NCBI GenBank assembly: GCA_020633205.1
Contig: JACKEB010000011.1
Span: forward strand, 912,501-976,500
Direction of reading: 5' to 3'
DNA length: 64,000 bases
From: Polyangiaceae bacterium
GTDB lineage: Bacteria > Myxococcota_A > Polyangia > Polyangiales > Polyangiaceae
The notes under the pieces were generated by a model. That model ran no database searches. It had not been told where the DNA came from and saw only the letters and a program-made list of their open reading frames with translations. The position numbers and the translations under genes were made by a program. Position 1 is the first letter of the stretch, and each line of letters opens with the position of its first letter. This document shows, piece by piece, positions 63,671 through 64,000 of the stretch.

Positions 63671-64000
63671 ATGGCTCAGGCAAACTGTGGGTGGCGGGGT
63701 AACGGTGTAGTCTTGGTGGTCGCGGGCTTAGGGCTGCTTTTGTCTATGGAAACGCACGCGAGCGCCGCGGAGGTGACAGGGCAGCCCACGCCTGCACCTG
63801 CATCTCCCTCACCCCCTGCGGCGAATGCTTCTTCGGCTGGTCCGATGGCGCCAGCCGAGAGTGCGCCAGAAGCGCATCCTGTAACTGCGGAGGAGCGTGA
63901 GGCGCCTCCGGTTGAGCTGTGGCTGGGGATCGGCGCGGGCAATGCCGTTTGCGACGACAAGAAGCCGACCTCGGATTGTCCCGTGGAAACAGGGGGAGCG
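63671..64000 (+). CDS. Exported Pro/Ala-rich protein, 3' end outside the window
   Basis: The reading frame is open from ATG 63671 to the last base (110 codons, no stop). A signal peptide (about 1-34, ending near ASA) is followed by a Pro/Ala/Ser-rich stretch and then VELWLGIGAGNAVCDDKK, which looks like the start of a beta-barrel or surface domain. The function is unknown. The coding strand is supported by the signal peptide and the absence of stops in a region of high GC. Confidence 0.6.
   Translation, partial: MAQANCGWRGNGVVLVVAGLGLLLSMETHASAAEVTGQPTPAPASPSPPAANASSAGPMAPAESAPEAHPVTAEEREAPPVELWLGIGAGNAVCDDKKPTSDCPVETGGA

Overview
The window is a high-GC bacterial chromosome segment, most likely from a myxobacterium (Myxococcota, probably class Polyangia). 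Three things point there. Several secreted proteins carry MYXO-CTERM-like tails (a Cys or Gly-Cys motif, one hydrophobic helix, then an Arg cluster). One protein has an AgmX/PglI-type gliding-motility C-terminal domain. There are also many Cys-rich and Gly/Ser-rich lipoproteins, a Ser/Thr kinase and ECF sigma factors. The window opens inside a 23S rRNA gene, followed by 5S rRNA and a strong intrinsic terminator. No CRISPR array, insertion sequence or prophage is visible.

Layout. 1-2.7 kb: end of an rRNA operon. 2.8-12.5 kb: housekeeping and signalling genes. These are a GT51 peptidoglycan glycosyltransferase with a large extra N-terminal domain, tadA, an HTH-only LysR-like protein, map, a GGDEF protein, tRNA-Arg(ACG), a repeat-rich non-coding stretch, a DUF2314-ankyrin protein, aroE and a second non-coding stretch. 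12-19.6 kb: secreted redox and protease genes (a cytochrome P460-like lipoprotein, a PDZ-thioredoxin lipoprotein coupled to a subtilase) and two coupled hypothetical genes. 19.9-23.9 kb: a complete homogentisate (tyrosine) catabolic operon, fah-maiA-hpd-hmgA. 23.9-29.1 kb (minus strand): miaA, mutL, a membrane protein, a HAD phosphatase, rpmA and rplU. 29.4-32.4 kb (minus): two Cys-rich lipoproteins with a FadL-like porin. 32.4-36.1 kb: a regulatory block of two LuxR-type proteins (one with two HTH domains), a Ser/Thr kinase and an ECF sigma factor. 36.2-41 kb: a ferritin-like diiron protein, a TetR regulator and two adjacent acyl-CoA dehydrogenases. 41-45.2 kb: an NlpC/P60-like protein, then an AgmX-type cluster. 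45.2-48 kb: gshB and ggt, which make and break down glutathione. 48-53.6 kb: large surface proteins (six-bladed NHL propeller plus Cys-rich modules, and a VWA lipoprotein). 53.6-57.9 kb: a LysR/metallo-beta-lactamase-fold pair with a clear operator, an ECF sigma/anti-sigma pair and a PhaR-type regulator. 58-64 kb: a SUKH-like protein, a lipoprotein-PDZ-NuoH fusion, a matrixin fusion, a PilZ protein, an acyltransferase and the start of a secreted protein cut by the window end.

The most unusual items are these. (1) An orphan complex-I subunit-H (NuoH) homologue is fused behind a lipoprotein signal, an IPT/TIG-like domain and a PDZ domain. (2) Two adjacent 405-aa acyl-CoA dehydrogenases have complementary losses of active-site motifs, as expected of an obligate alpha2beta2 enzyme. 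(3) A 12-base motif, CTCACCCCCAAA, occurs five times, mostly between genes. (4) A matrixin has Glu at the third zinc-ligand position and a sorting-signal-like tail in the middle of the protein. All functions are inferred by reading motifs; no database search was run.
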